Under the pieces are notes generated by a model, which worked only from the letters and a program-made list of their open reading frames with translations, was not told where the DNA came from and made no database searches. A DNA stretch of 64,000 nt, taken from assembly GCF_003315635.1 (NCBI RefSeq), contig NZ_PDCG01000004.1, positions 1 through 64,000 of the forward strand. Direction: 5' to 3'. Each line of letters starts with the position of its first letter. The first letter of the stretch is position 1. Position numbers and translations under genes: made by a program. Source of the DNA: Bifidobacterium aemilianum (GTDB lineage: Bacteria > Actinomycetota > Actinomycetes > Actinomycetales > Bifidobacteriaceae). Positions 49,637-58,739 of the stretch are shown one piece after another.

Positions 49637-51229
49637 TCAGCCCTGGTCCAAGTCCAGAAGGTCCTCGATGGTCTGGCGGCGCATGAGCAGGTGGGCCCCC
49701 TGGGCTCCCACACCCACGACCGCTGGAATGAGGGCCTGGTTGTAGCTGCTGGCCATGGTCCGCCCATAGGCGCCCGTGACGGGGACGGCCAGGATGTCGT
49801 CGCGTTTGAGGTCGGCGGGCAGCCGGCACTCGTGAACGATGATGTCTCCGGATTCGCAGTGCATGCCGACCACACGGGCCAGCATGGTCTCCTGGGAACC
49901 CTGCCGGTTGGCCAGCCTGGCCGTGTAGTCGGCCCCGTAGAGGGCCGGGCGGATGTTGTCGGACATGCCACCGTCCACCGAAACATAGACCCGTTCGCTG
50001 ATGGGCCTGCCCTGTGAGTCCAGGGTGCCCTCAGGCAGGGCCACCGGCTTGATGCTACCGACCCGGTAGAGGCTGACTCCGGCCGGGGCCACTATCCAGC
50101 GGCCCGGCTCGAAGGAGATGGAGGGGGCCGGCATGCCTAGGGACCGGTTGAGGCCATTGACCGCCCCCGCCAGGCGGGAGAGTTCGGTCTCGATGTCCAT
50201 GGAGTCCTCGCCGTCCGTATAGGCCACGGAATAGCCGCCGCCCAGGTCCACTTCGGGCAGGGTGAAGGCATCGGTGGCATAGAAGGTCTTGCGCAGGAGC
50301 ATCATGCGCTTGGCGGCCTGGATGAAGGCAGTGGCCTCGTGGATCTGTGAGCCGATATGGGAGTGGATGCCGACCAACTCCAGGTCATCCTGGCGGCTGA
50401 GCATGTCCTTGAGGACAGCCAGGGCCGGGCCGGCGGCCACCGCCTCCATGGCGGCTGCGAGCGCCCTATCCTGGTCTGTGACCTGGGCTCCCCTGATGTC
50501 GTAGGGGGAGCGGACCTGGTAGTCCAGCTCCCGGCCCTCCTGTGGTCCGGCGACCTGGCCCTGGGCATGCCCGGTATCGCTGACGGCCGGGCTGGGGTCG
50601 CTCAGGGTGTCCAAAACATCCAGCACTGCCGCATCGGTGCCTGCGGCCAGGAGGGAGACACCGAACTTCTGGTCCTCATGGGCGGTGGAGATGTATTCGT
50701 GGCCACCCGCGTGAATGCCGGCCGTCACCCTCAGCATGACCCTGGCCCTCTTGCCCAGCCTCCGGGCGATGGCCGCGATTCTGGCAGGCTCCTGGGGCTC
50801 GTCGACCACGATCTTGTCGAAGCCCTCATCGATGGCCAGGGCTATCTCCTCATCCGCCTTGTTGTTGCCGTGCAGGACCAGGCGACGGCCGGGCGCACCG
50901 GCCGCCAGTGCCAGGCGCATCTCCCCCATGCTGCAGGTGTCGACCAGCAGACCTGCCTCGACCACCAGCCGGATGATCTCCTTGGACATGAAGGCCTTGC
51001 CCGCGTATGACACATGGGTGGTGGAGTTGGCGAAGGCCTGGGCTGCCGCCTGGGCGAAGCGCCGGGCGCGGTTGGCCACCATGTCGGTGTCCATCAGGTA
51101 TAGGGGGGATCCGAATTCGTCGAGCAGGGAGCCTGCCGTCCGCCCGTGAAAGCTCAGCTGCCCCTGCCCATCCAGACTGGCTGCATCGGGCCAGATTGCC
51201 GAGGGTTGTCTGTCAGACACTATGTCCAT
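49637..51229 (-). CDS. lysA: Diaminopimelate decarboxylase
   Basis: 530 residues from ATG 51229. Last step of lysine synthesis. Fold III PLP enzyme: PLP Lys near residue 74 in SYAGKAFMSKE, HGNNKADEEI, GIHSHIGSQIHE, VDLGGGYSVAY, EPGRWIVAPAG and VDGGMSDNIRPALYGA. It carries an extra acidic/polar insert of about 60 residues after the HEDQKFGVSL segment (PSPAVSDTGHAQGQ), making it longer than typical LysA (about 420-470). 75 bp before hom and 233 bp after argS on the same strand. Confidence 0.94.
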   Translation of the reverse strand: MDIVSDRQPSAIWPDAASLDGQGQLSFHGRTAGSLLDEFGSPLYLMDTDMVANRARRFAQAAAQAFANSTTHVSYAGKAFMSKEIIRLVVEAGLLVDTCSMGEMRLALAAGAPGRRLVLHGNNKADEEIALAIDEGFDKIVVDEPQEPARIAAIARRLGKRARVMLRVTAGIHAGGHEYISTAHEDQKFGVSLLAAGTDAAVLDVLDTLSDPSPAVSDTGHAQGQVAGPQEGRELDYQVRSPYDIRGAQVTDQDRALAAAMEAVAAGPALAVLKDMLSRQDDLELVGIHSHIGSQIHEATAFIQAAKRMMLLRKTFYATDAFTLPEVDLGGGYSVAYTDGEDSMDIETELSRLAGAVNGLNRSLGMPAPSISFEPGRWIVAPAGVSLYRVGSIKPVALPEGTLDSQGRPISERVYVSVDGGMSDNIRPALYGADYTARLANRQGSQETMLARVVGMHCESGDIIVHECRLPADLKRDDILAVPVTGAYGRTMASSYNQALIPAVVGVGAQGAHLLMRRQTIEDLLDLDQG

Positions 51230-51343
51230 TGATCTAACCTTCTCCTTGTACCGGTCGCCTGCCGGCAGGGGCTCCAAGGCACCTGCCGGCGGGTCCGGTA
51301 TCCGCTTTGCTGCTCACACTCTAACGGCACCGGCGCCTATGCC

Positions 51344-51377
51344 AAGGCCCGCTCCCAATAGATGGGCAGCGGGCCTT
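51344..51377 (-). terminator. Hairpin between argS and lysA
   Basis: 10-bp perfect stem (51344-51353 with 51368-51377) with a short inner pairing in the loop. Lies 86 bp after the argS stop; no U run. Confidence 0.55.
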
Positions 51378-51462
51378 GCGCGGGATGGCGGTGGCTGCTC
51401 TTGCGAGATGGGGGTCGCCAGCCACCAGTCACCAACAGTCAACCGTCAACGGGCCGAATCGG

Positions 51463-53259
51463 TCACATCTTGTGGGGTGCCTCGACACCCAGCAGGTCCA
51501 GTCCGGCGGCGATGACCGTCTCGACCGCCTGGTTGAGCTTCAGACGGGCTGCGGCCCGGGCCGGCTCGGGACTCTTGGCGGTGCGAATGGCCTCGCGCTC
51601 GGCCGGCGACTGGCGCTCCTCCGGGTCGGTCAGAGCCATGGGGACCACGCGTTCCATGTTGTACCACTTGTGGTAGGCGGAGGCCAGGTCCTCCAGGTAG
51701 TGGGCGATCTTGTGGGGGGCACGCAGGTCACCGGCCTGGGCCAGGACCGAGGGCCACTGGGCCAGGGCCGCCAGAACCACGCCGTCCGCCTCGGTGTCAA
51801 GGAGGGCAAGGTCGGCCCCCTCGCTGCCGATTTGGGCATCGGCCGCGTTCCTGGCCACATTGCAGCTGCGGGCATGGGCGTACTGGACGTAGTAGACCGG
51901 GTTCTCGTTGCTGTGGGAGGCCAGGAGGTCCAGGTCGATGTCCACGGAGGTGTTGTAATCGGTGCGGGCCAGGGAGTAGCGGGAGGCATCCACGCCGATG
52001 GCCTCGACCAAGTCGTCGATGGTCACCACGTTGCCGGCCCTCTTGGACATACGCACGGCCTTGCCGTCCTTCATGACGTTGACCAGCTGGCCTATCAGAA
52101 TCTGCATGTTGACGCCGGGCTCGTCGCCGAAGGCCGCGCACATGGCCATCATGCGGCCGATGTAGCCATGGTGGTCAGCGCCCAGCATGTAGATGGCCAC
52201 CTGGGCCGGGTCCACCGCCCGGTGGCGCTTGTTGTAGTAGTAGGCGATGTCGGCCGCGAAGTAGGCGTAGTTGCCGTCGGACTTGATGATCACCCGGTCC
52301 TTGTCGTCGCCATGCTTGGTGGAGGCGAACCAGGTGGCCCCGTCCTTCTCGTAGATGTCTCCCTTGGAGCGCAGCTCGGCGATGGCCTTCTCAACCTCGC
52401 CGTCCTCGTAGAGGCTGTTCTCATGGAACCATACGTCGAAGTCGACCCGGAAGTCCTTCATGGACTGCTGGATCTCAGCGAACATCATGGGCACGGCCCG
52501 CTTACGGAACTCCTCGCGCTGGGGGGAGTCACCCTCGCCCAGGGGCTCGCCTTCCTTGTCCATACCGGCATCGACCCGGGGCAGGCCCAGCAGGTCCAGT
52601 CCCTCGGCCTTGGCCTGGGCGACCACGCGCTCGGCGATCTCGTTGATATAGGCGCCCTTGTAGCCATCCGCCGGGGTCTGCTCGCCGTGGGCCGCGGCCA
52701 CCAGGGACTTGGCGAAGCGGTTGATCTGCTCGCCATGGTCGTTGAAGTAGTATTCGCGCACGACCTTGGCCCCGTTGGCCTCCAGGAGTCTGGCCATGGA
52801 ATCGCCGACCGCGGCCCAGCGCACTCCGCCGATATGGATGGGGCCGGTGGGGTTGGCGGAGACGAACTCAAGATTGAGTGTCTGGCCGGACAGGTGGTCG
52901 TTGCGGCCGTACCGCCGCCCCTGGGCCAGGACCTGGTCGACCACCGCCGCCGCCGAGGCCTTGTCCAGGGTGATGTTGATGAAGCCGGGGCCGGCGACCT
53001 CCACGGAGGCGATGCCCTGGGCGGATTCCAGCTCCCCGGCGAAGAGCAGGGCCAGGTCACGCGGGTTCATGCCGGCCTTCTTGGCCAACTGCATGGCGAT
53101 GTTGGAGGACCAGTCGCCATGGGCGCGGTCCTTGGGGCGCATGACGGCAAGCTTGCTGACGGGAGGAATCCCCTCCTCGGTCAGCTGACCGGTCTGGCCG
53201 GACTCAACCAGCTGGTGGGCAATCTGGGAAATCAATGCACTCAAAGCTTCAGGACTCAT
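51463..53259 (-). CDS. argS: Arginyl-tRNA synthetase
   Basis: 598 residues from ATG 53259; the open frame to 53352 is not homologous. Class I synthetase: N-terminal Add-1 tRNA-recognition domain (residues 1-110), HIGH-type motif NPTGPIHIGGVRWA near 136, KMSKS variant RMSKRAGN near 401, C-terminal anticodon-binding helices with NMERVVPMAL and a closing LLGVEAPHKM. TAGACT ends 7 nt before the ATG with no ribosome site, consistent with a leaderless mRNA. Divergent from tRNA-Arg's neighbourhood; heads argS-lysA-hom-thrB. Confidence 0.96.
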   Translation of the reverse strand: MSPEALSALISQIAHQLVESGQTGQLTEEGIPPVSKLAVMRPKDRAHGDWSSNIAMQLAKKAGMNPRDLALLFAGELESAQGIASVEVAGPGFINITLDKASAAAVVDQVLAQGRRYGRNDHLSGQTLNLEFVSANPTGPIHIGGVRWAAVGDSMARLLEANGAKVVREYYFNDHGEQINRFAKSLVAAAHGEQTPADGYKGAYINEIAERVVAQAKAEGLDLLGLPRVDAGMDKEGEPLGEGDSPQREEFRKRAVPMMFAEIQQSMKDFRVDFDVWFHENSLYEDGEVEKAIAELRSKGDIYEKDGATWFASTKHGDDKDRVIIKSDGNYAYFAADIAYYYNKRHRAVDPAQVAIYMLGADHHGYIGRMMAMCAAFGDEPGVNMQILIGQLVNVMKDGKAVRMSKRAGNVVTIDDLVEAIGVDASRYSLARTDYNTSVDIDLDLLASHSNENPVYYVQYAHARSCNVARNAADAQIGSEGADLALLDTEADGVVLAALAQWPSVLAQAGDLRAPHKIAHYLEDLASAYHKWYNMERVVPMALTDPEERQSPAEREAIRTAKSPEPARAAARLKLNQAVETVIAAGLDLLGVEAPHKM

Positions 53260-53272
53260 GTTCCATAGTCTA
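53260..53272 (-). promoter_or_regulatory. -10 element at the argS start
   Basis: Minus strand TAGACT (53267-53272), then 7 nt, then ATG 53259; no Shine-Dalgarno. Confidence 0.5.
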
Positions 53273-53397
53273 CAGTCCCAGCCGACAGTCAGGCCCCACT
53301 CCCAACAACTGGACCAGCCACGCTCACCGGGCCATTGCGCCAGGCAAGCCAAAGGGCGGAAGCCGACCGTACAAGTCTGCTTTCCGCCCTACGATGG

Positions 53398-53470
53398 TGG
53401 GCTCAACGGGATTCGAACCCGCGACCTTTCGCTCCGGAGGCGAACGCTCTATCCACTGAGCTACAAGCCC
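53398..53470 (-). tRNA. tRNA-Arg (CCG anticodon)
   Basis: 73 nt: acceptor GGGCTTG/TGAGCCC with A discriminator, D arm TAGCTCAGTGGATAGAGC, anticodon stem TTCGC/GCGAA with loop CTCCGGA, T arm GCGGGTTCGAATCCCGT. Confidence 0.95.
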
Positions 53471-53577
53471 GTTTAACTCACCCTACTCTACACAGGTCCT
53501 TGACTTTGCAGGGTCAGCGATTCGTGAACATCACTCTGAAGTCCGGCCGCAGGGGCTGGCCTGGCCCGCCCCTGGCA

Positions 53578-53589
53578 TAGACTGAAAGC
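53578..53589 (+). promoter_or_regulatory. -10 element at the CYTH gene start
   Basis: TAGACT (53578-53583), then 6 nt, then ATG 53590; no Shine-Dalgarno in between. Confidence 0.45.
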
Positions 53590-54216
53590 ATGGACAATCA
53601 GATGAATGATTTCGAGTATGAGCGCCGCTTCTTCTGCCGGCAGATCCCCGCGGACCTGGATGACGGTGACGCCCCCCTGCTGATTGTGCAGAGCTACTAC
53701 GTCCACGCCGACAACTACGCCCTGCGGGTGCGGCTCCAGACCCACTCCCTGCGCCTGGAGATGACCCCGGACACGGACCCGCTCGATGTGGTCAGACAGC
53801 ATGAGGACCAGTTCACCGAAGCCTTCGTGACCATCAAAGGCCCGGCCGTGGGCGGGACCCGTTACGAGGCTGAGCGGGAGATTGATGCCCACATCGCGGC
53901 CGAACTCATCAAGCGCGGCGGCCAGCCCATCGTCAAGAACCGCCGTTCGGTCTGGCTGGGAGAGGACGGCTGGGCCATCGACAGCTTCGGCGGCGACAAT
54001 GCCCCCCTGATCGTGGCCGAGGCGGAACGCAGCCGGCCTGTGACCAACCTGGTCATCCCCAGCTTCTGCCTGACCGAGATCACCGACCAGGCCCGCTTCT
54101 CCAATGATGGCCTGGCCTCCCACCCCTTCTCAACCTGGGCGGACGACTTCAGCAGGGAACTGCAGGAGCAGGGTCCGCATTTTGAACAGGTCTTTGGACA
54201 CAACCGGATGGAGTGA
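53590..54216 (+). CDS. CYTH-domain protein (triphosphate tunnel metalloenzyme family)
   Basis: 208 residues. The ExExR-type opening FEYERRFF is the CYTH signature (acidic metal ligands of the tunnel). Alternating charged strands follow: ALRVRLQTHSLRLEM, AFVTIKGP, RYEAEREID, VKNRRSVWLG, WAIDSFGG and PLIVAEAE, which match the family's basic/acidic tunnel strands. Family members hydrolyse inorganic triphosphate or thiamine triphosphate, or make cAMP; the substrate here cannot be read. Single gene with its own promoter. Confidence 0.85.
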   Translation: MDNQMNDFEYERRFFCRQIPADLDDGDAPLLIVQSYYVHADNYALRVRLQTHSLRLEMTPDTDPLDVVRQHEDQFTEAFVTIKGPAVGGTRYEAEREIDAHIAAELIKRGGQPIVKNRRSVWLGEDGWAIDSFGGDNAPLIVAEAERSRPVTNLVIPSFCLTEITDQARFSNDGLASHPFSTWADDFSRELQEQGPHFEQVFGHNRME

Positions 54217-54240
54217 CGCCAGGCCCTAGGCCTGAGACCA

Positions 54241-55212
54241 TCAGTACATGAGGGTGGCCAGGCGGCGACGAGCACGCTGCAGGCGGCCGTCAGTGGGTTC
54301 GGGAATGGCGAAATACTCCAGGAGCCGCTGGCGGACGGCTTCGGTGTCAGCCTTGTGGCCGGCCAGGAAGTCAAGCAGACGGTTGAAGGCGTCCTCAATC
54401 TGCCCGCCGATCATATCAATATCGGCAACGGCCAGCTGCGCCTCCACATCATCACGATGGGCGGCTCCCCTCTCGCGCACCTGGCGCACATTGGCCTGAC
54501 CGGACCGGGCCAGCAGCAGGGCCTTGGACCGCTCACGCTGGGCCAGGCTGTCGTTGGGGTCGGTCTCCAGCAGATGCTCGTAGGCCTTGGCGGCCCCCCC
54601 GTAATCACCCTCGGCGGCCAGACGGTGAGCCTCGGCGTGGGCAGGCGGCAACTCCTCGGCCCCAGCCGAACCACTGTCGCCGTCGGACTCGGTCTGATCG
54701 GCAGGGTCCCCCGCATAGGGGGCGGTGCCCGAAACCCCGGCCTGAGCCGCCACATCCATGAGCTTGGGAATAACCTCGTCAGTGATCTGCCGCATCTCAT
54801 CGCCCTGGGGCAACCCTTGGAGGATGGGCATGGGCTGGCCCCCGATAAGGGCTATCAGGGCCGGCGCCCCCTGAACCTGGAGGGCCTGGGCGATGGAGGG
54901 ATAGCTGGCCATATCTATACGGGCCAGTTGAATCCTGCCCTCAAGGCCGTTGACGGCGTCCCCCAGGGCCTTGGCCATGGGGAAGAGCCGGTCATCGGTG
55001 GGGACCCAGAGGAAGAGGAGGACCGGGTAGGTGGCTGAGGTCTGGACGATGGCCTGGAAGGAGCCCTCGGTCACATCCACCACATAGGCGCCAGCTGCCG
55101 GGGCACCGCCCACCTGGCCGGGTTCGGCCTCGACCTTATGCTTGAGCGCACCCAAATCAACCGCTCCCGCCATGGAAATCCCTGGATTGTTCTGCTGTCC
55201 TGCCACGATCAT
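54241..55212 (-). CDS. Thioredoxin-like protein with C-terminal TPR-like region (YbbN/CnoX type)
   Basis: 323 residues; AAAGGAC immediately precedes ATG 55212. The thioredoxin fold is visible at about 40-150 (VDVTEGSFQAIVQTSATYPV, then VLLFLWVPTDDRL, IQLARIDMASYPSIAQAL and the cis-Pro QGAPALIAL). The redox CxxC is absent (WVPTDDRL in its place), so it is unlikely to be an oxidoreductase. The C-terminal part (205-323) is helical and TPR-like: EAHRLAAEGDYGGAAKAYEH, YFAIPEP. YbbN/CnoX proteins act as chaperones that hand clients to GroEL or DnaK. Next gene upstream is the lipoprotein pair. Confidence 0.82.
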   Translation of the reverse strand: MIVAGQQNNPGISMAGAVDLGALKHKVEAEPGQVGGAPAAGAYVVDVTEGSFQAIVQTSATYPVLLFLWVPTDDRLFPMAKALGDAVNGLEGRIQLARIDMASYPSIAQALQVQGAPALIALIGGQPMPILQGLPQGDEMRQITDEVIPKLMDVAAQAGVSGTAPYAGDPADQTESDGDSGSAGAEELPPAHAEAHRLAAEGDYGGAAKAYEHLLETDPNDSLAQRERSKALLLARSGQANVRQVRERGAAHRDDVEAQLAVADIDMIGGQIEDAFNRLLDFLAGHKADTEAVRQRLLEYFAIPEPTDGRLQRARRRLATLMY

Positions 55213-55300
55213 GTCCTTTCGACCGACACCTCTGTTTGTTCCTACGTTGAATTACCTGGACTCAAGCCTCAGCCGCACGCATGGGTTTGGGTGGCTGGGC

Positions 55301-56329
55301 CTAGAGGGCCTCCACCTTGATGGGCTGGCGTTCGGCCCCCACGGCGGCTATCTGCTGGCCGGACCCGGCAGGGGGCACATAGAAGGCGAGCACGTTGACA
55401 TAGGTCACCTTCATGGTACTGGTCACCTGGCCGTCGCCGAACAGGGCCTTCTCCGCATCGGAGGCCGGCTTGGAATCACGGCCCTCTCCAGCCTGCCGGG
55501 TCCATTCGGAGTTGATCTGCGCCACGACCAGGTCCCCGCCATCACTGGAGCGCATGACGGCGATCCTGTCCTTGACCGGCGTGAAGGTCTGCGTCTGCGT
55601 CCCCTTGTTGCGCTCCATGCCCTCTTGAACGGTCTGGGAGAGCTTGTTCAAATCCTGACGGAAGAAGTCAGAGGCGAAGGAGTCGGCATACTTGCTGGCA
55701 TCGCCGGACTGGAGGAGGTCGGCGTAGCGGTCAACGGCCTCCTGGGGGGTGGCGACCAGGCCCTTGTCCTGGGGCTTGCCCATCTGGGAACCGATCCTGG
55801 GCACCGCGAACTTGGGCAGCTTGGCCCCCTGGAAGAGCCGGGTGACGGCCCAGAGCTGGTAGTTGCTGTGGGCGGATTCCTGGGTCATGACCAGCAACCT
55901 CTTGGACTGCTGGTCCTCGGTGGTCGTGGTGATGGTGAAGACCGACCGGGGCCAGGAGGCATCCGTGGGAATGACCACCTGGGTCATCTCCTTGGGAATC
56001 GTGGTCTTGGGGTCCAGCTTGTCGGTGGCCTTGGCGATGTTCAGCTCACTGGTGCGCACGTCGAGGGCCGGGCCGGTCACGCGACCAGCCAAGCCCGAAG
56101 GATCCTTGGCCTCATTGGCCTTGTCCAGGGTCTCCAGGATTCCGGTACGAATCCTCTTCTCCTGGGCCTCGGTCAGGTCCGGCTGCTCCTTGACCTGGCC
56201 TGTGGAGGCCTCATCATTGGTCATGTCCGGCTTGGGGACCTGCCCCTCGCAGGCGGCCAGAGATATGGCTGCCAGCACGGTAAGCGCCGAGGCGACCATC
56301 CGTGTGAATCCTCGTGCCTTGCCCATCAT
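55301..56329 (-). CDS. Lipoprotein of unknown function
   Basis: 342 residues. Lipobox SLAAC with Cys near residue 27 after a hydrophobic signal (MVASALTVLAAISLAAC). The mature part has no family motif I recognise; the Thr-rich segment FTITTTTEDQQSKR and a region starting ATPQEAVDRYADLLQSGDAS suggest an extracytoplasmic alpha/beta domain. The ATG overlaps the stop of the preceding gene by 4 bp (ATGA), so the two are co-translated. Probably works with that membrane protein at the cell surface. Confidence 0.8.
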   Translation of the reverse strand: MMGKARGFTRMVASALTVLAAISLAACEGQVPKPDMTNDEASTGQVKEQPDLTEAQEKRIRTGILETLDKANEAKDPSGLAGRVTGPALDVRTSELNIAKATDKLDPKTTIPKEMTQVVIPTDASWPRSVFTITTTTEDQQSKRLLVMTQESAHSNYQLWAVTRLFQGAKLPKFAVPRIGSQMGKPQDKGLVATPQEAVDRYADLLQSGDASKYADSFASDFFRQDLNKLSQTVQEGMERNKGTQTQTFTPVKDRIAVMRSSDGGDLVVAQINSEWTRQAGEGRDSKPASDAEKALFGDGQVTSTMKVTYVNVLAFYVPPAGSGQQIAAVGAERQPIKVEAL

Positions 56330-57453
56330 TGCTGGCCCCCCTCCTCGGCTCCGTCGTCAGCGGATTCGGTCTCCTCCGCCGCCAGGCGGGCGAGATACTC
56401 GTCGAACTCATTCTGGCTGATGAGGGTGGTCTCCTCACCCACGCCCTCCGGCTCCGGGGCGGCCGTTTCCTGGTCCTGGATCCCCAGGGCGGACAGGTCT
56501 AACTCCTGCGACTGTTCTGCCGGCAGGTTGCGGTTACCGGGGTCGTGAACGACCGGCCCAGTGGCGGCAGGCGTGCCAAATGGCGTATCACCGCCCGCAT
56601 CCACCCTGCCATGCCTATGGACCATATGGGCGGACTTGCCCGGGGCCGCCAGACTTGCCGCCTCCTTCAAGCTGTAGAGGCTGCCGGTGACGGCATCCTT
56701 GATACTGACCTCCTCCTGGACCGGTGTGGCGGTGCTGACCAGCTCACGCTTGCGCCGCTTATGGGGAGGCATGGCGAAGACCGAGGCCGACAGGACGGTC
56801 AGTACCACGAAGAGTGCGCCCACGAAATAGAATGGGGTGGCGAAGTCAGGCAAACTGTGCCGGACCCAGTGCAGGGACACCCGGGCAGAAGAGGAGGTAT
56901 TGGCGTTTTTGCCGAGATAGATCAAGGCCACCCGGTCCGCATCAGCGGAAGTGGTGTTCATCCGGGCGGAACCCTTGCCGCATCTGACCCTGGTCCACAT
57001 GTCGGAATCCTTGAAGGCCACATCCTGGCCCTTCACCCCCTTGGCCTGGGACCGATCATGGGCCTCATGGGTCGACAGACTCGCCCAATCCTGAAGACCG
57101 GTGATGCGTACGTAATCCTTACCGGCGGTCCAGCCGGCCACATCCTTGGGGCTGCCCAGAGCTATGCAGACCTCCTGACTGGAGGAGGGGCCCGTAACCT
57201 TCAGTTCGGCCTGCTCATCCACCAGGGTCAAGACCTTGGGGTCCGTGGCGATATAGCGGGCACCGGCGACCCGGGCTTGCGCCCTTATCTCACTGCTCGG
57301 TTTCCAGACAGTGGCGTTCAGACACCCCAAGACTATGCTGGCAACCGCCAGAATCCCGAAGAAGGGGGCCACCAGGCCGCGCATGATGACAGCATGGCGA
57401 GAAGGCCGGGTGGGCTTGCGCGATTCACCGCGATCAGTATCTGCATCAGTCAT
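56326..57453 (-). CDS. Membrane protein with two TM segments, partner of the lipoprotein
   Basis: 375 residues. TM1 near 25-45 (LVAPFFGILAVASIVLGCL), an external domain of about 155 residues, TM2 near 205-228 (FYFVGALFVVLTVLSASVFA), then an internal tail rich in acidic residues and Pro. Overlaps the lipoprotein start by 4 bp. TAGAAT lies 9 nt before the ATG. No enzyme motif is visible; the pair could be an envelope complex, but that is inference. Confidence 0.75.
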   Translation of the reverse strand: MTDADTDRGESRKPTRPSRHAVIMRGLVAPFFGILAVASIVLGCLNATVWKPSSEIRAQARVAGARYIATDPKVLTLVDEQAELKVTGPSSSQEVCIALGSPKDVAGWTAGKDYVRITGLQDWASLSTHEAHDRSQAKGVKGQDVAFKDSDMWTRVRCGKGSARMNTTSADADRVALIYLGKNANTSSSARVSLHWVRHSLPDFATPFYFVGALFVVLTVLSASVFAMPPHKRRKRELVSTATPVQEEVSIKDAVTGSLYSLKEAASLAAPGKSAHMVHRHGRVDAGGDTPFGTPAATGPVVHDPGNRNLPAEQSQELDLSALGIQDQETAAPEPEGVGEETTLISQNEFDEYLARLAAEETESADDGAEEGGQQ

Positions 57454-57535
57454 AACATGTTCATTCTACAAGCACCGTGGCCTAAATGGCTCCGAGAAAA
57501 TTCAGCCATCTGCCAGGAAAATCGAATTAGCAGGA

Positions 57536-57549
57536 TAGAGTAGTGAACC
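57536..57549 (+). promoter_or_regulatory. -10 element at the FKBP gene start
   Basis: TAGAGT (57536-57541), then 8 nt, then ATG 57550; no ribosome site of usual strength. Confidence 0.4.
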
Positions 57550-58572
57550 ATGCGTAATATATTGAGAGAAAAGCACGCTGCCAGCACCTTGCTTGCAGCC
57601 ATTTGTTCACTGGCCCTCTGCACCGGCCTCGCCGCTTGCGGGACCGACGACAGCAGCACCGTCAACAAGGCGGCCACCGAGGCCATGGCCAAGAAGACTG
57701 GCATGAAGGAACTCACCGGAGTCACAGCCAGTGGCGACCTAGGCAAGCAGCCCAAGATCAGCTTCAAGGCCCCGCTCAAGATCGACAAGGAATCCTTTGC
57801 CATCCTCCAGGAAGGCAATGGCAAGGAGGTCAAGGGCGGTGAACGCATCTGCATGCAGGGCATCGAGCTGAACCCCCAGGACGGCAAGGAAGTGGCCAAC
57901 ACCTGGACCAAGAACACCCCTGATTGCAGCACCGTGCTCTCCAAGGGTGAGGACCAGAGCAACTACGACAAGTTCTTCAAGGGTCAGAGGCTCAACACCA
58001 CCATTGCCGTGGCCGGCACCGACAACTCCTCGTCTTCCTCCTCCTCATCATCAGCCGCCAAGGGTGCCAGGACCTACCTGGTGGCCTACACCCTGGTCTC
58101 CAGCGAGAAGGCCATGACCCGCGCCGAGGGCGAGAAGGTCACCGACATCCCCGCCGACCTGCCCAAGATCACCCTGGACGACAGCGGCAAGCCCTCCATC
58201 GACCCTAACGGCTACAAGCCGAATGGCAAGCTGGTCGTGCAGCCTCTGATCAAGGGGTCAGGCAAGAAGGTCTCCGAGAACGACACCATCAACGCCCAAT
58301 ACACCGGCTGGTGCATTGATGGGAATGGCAAGGCCAGCCAATTCGATTCCTCCTGGGACCGTGGCCAGTCAACCAGCTTCTCCCTCCAGCAGGTCGTCAC
58401 CGGTTGGAAGAAGGGCCTGGCCGGACAGACGGTCGGCTCCCAGGTGCTCCTGGTCATCCCACCCGACATGGGCTACGGGGCCAACGGCCAGAAGGACCAG
58501 GCCGGCAATGTGACCATTCCGCCGAACGCCACCCTCTACTTCGTGGTCGATATTCTCCACATTGATTCCTGA
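57550..58572 (+). CDS. FKBP-type peptidyl-prolyl cis-trans isomerase lipoprotein
   Basis: 340 residues. Signal peptide with lipobox GLAAC (Cys near residue 30). The first 130 residues of the mature protein include a Ser-rich run (SSSSSSSSS) that looks like a spacer. The C-terminal FKBP domain (about 225-340) shows VSENDTINAQYTGW, SFSLQQVVTGWKKGLAG, VLLVIPPDMGYGANG and TLYFVVDILHI, with the drug-pocket-type residues conserved. Expected to catalyse proline isomerisation in exported proteins at the cell surface. Followed by a strong terminator. Confidence 0.93.
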   Translation: MRNILREKHAASTLLAAICSLALCTGLAACGTDDSSTVNKAATEAMAKKTGMKELTGVTASGDLGKQPKISFKAPLKIDKESFAILQEGNGKEVKGGERICMQGIELNPQDGKEVANTWTKNTPDCSTVLSKGEDQSNYDKFFKGQRLNTTIAVAGTDNSSSSSSSSSAAKGARTYLVAYTLVSSEKAMTRAEGEKVTDIPADLPKITLDDSGKPSIDPNGYKPNGKLVVQPLIKGSGKKVSENDTINAQYTGWCIDGNGKASQFDSSWDRGQSTSFSLQQVVTGWKKGLAGQTVGSQVLLVIPPDMGYGANGQKDQAGNVTIPPNATLYFVVDILHIDS

Positions 58573-58589
58573 GCCCTAGAAGCTGCATG

Positions 58590-58625
58590 AAGGCCCTGGA
58601 ACCCGTTGGGTTCCAGGGCCTTTGC
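58590..58625 (+). terminator. Intrinsic terminator downstream of the FKBP gene
   Basis: 15-bp perfect stem (58590-58604 with 58608-58622), 3-nt loop, ending in TTT. Lies 17 bp past the stop and faces the nucS 3' end from the other side. Confidence 0.9.
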
Positions 58626-58739
58626 TATGGCCTAACGGGGCTGCCGGAGGTCGCGTGCGGTGTGGGCTGGACCTATAGGACACGGCTCGGACAGACCCTG
58701 GCCAATGACCATGTGACCGGACACCGCCTTGATCGCGAC

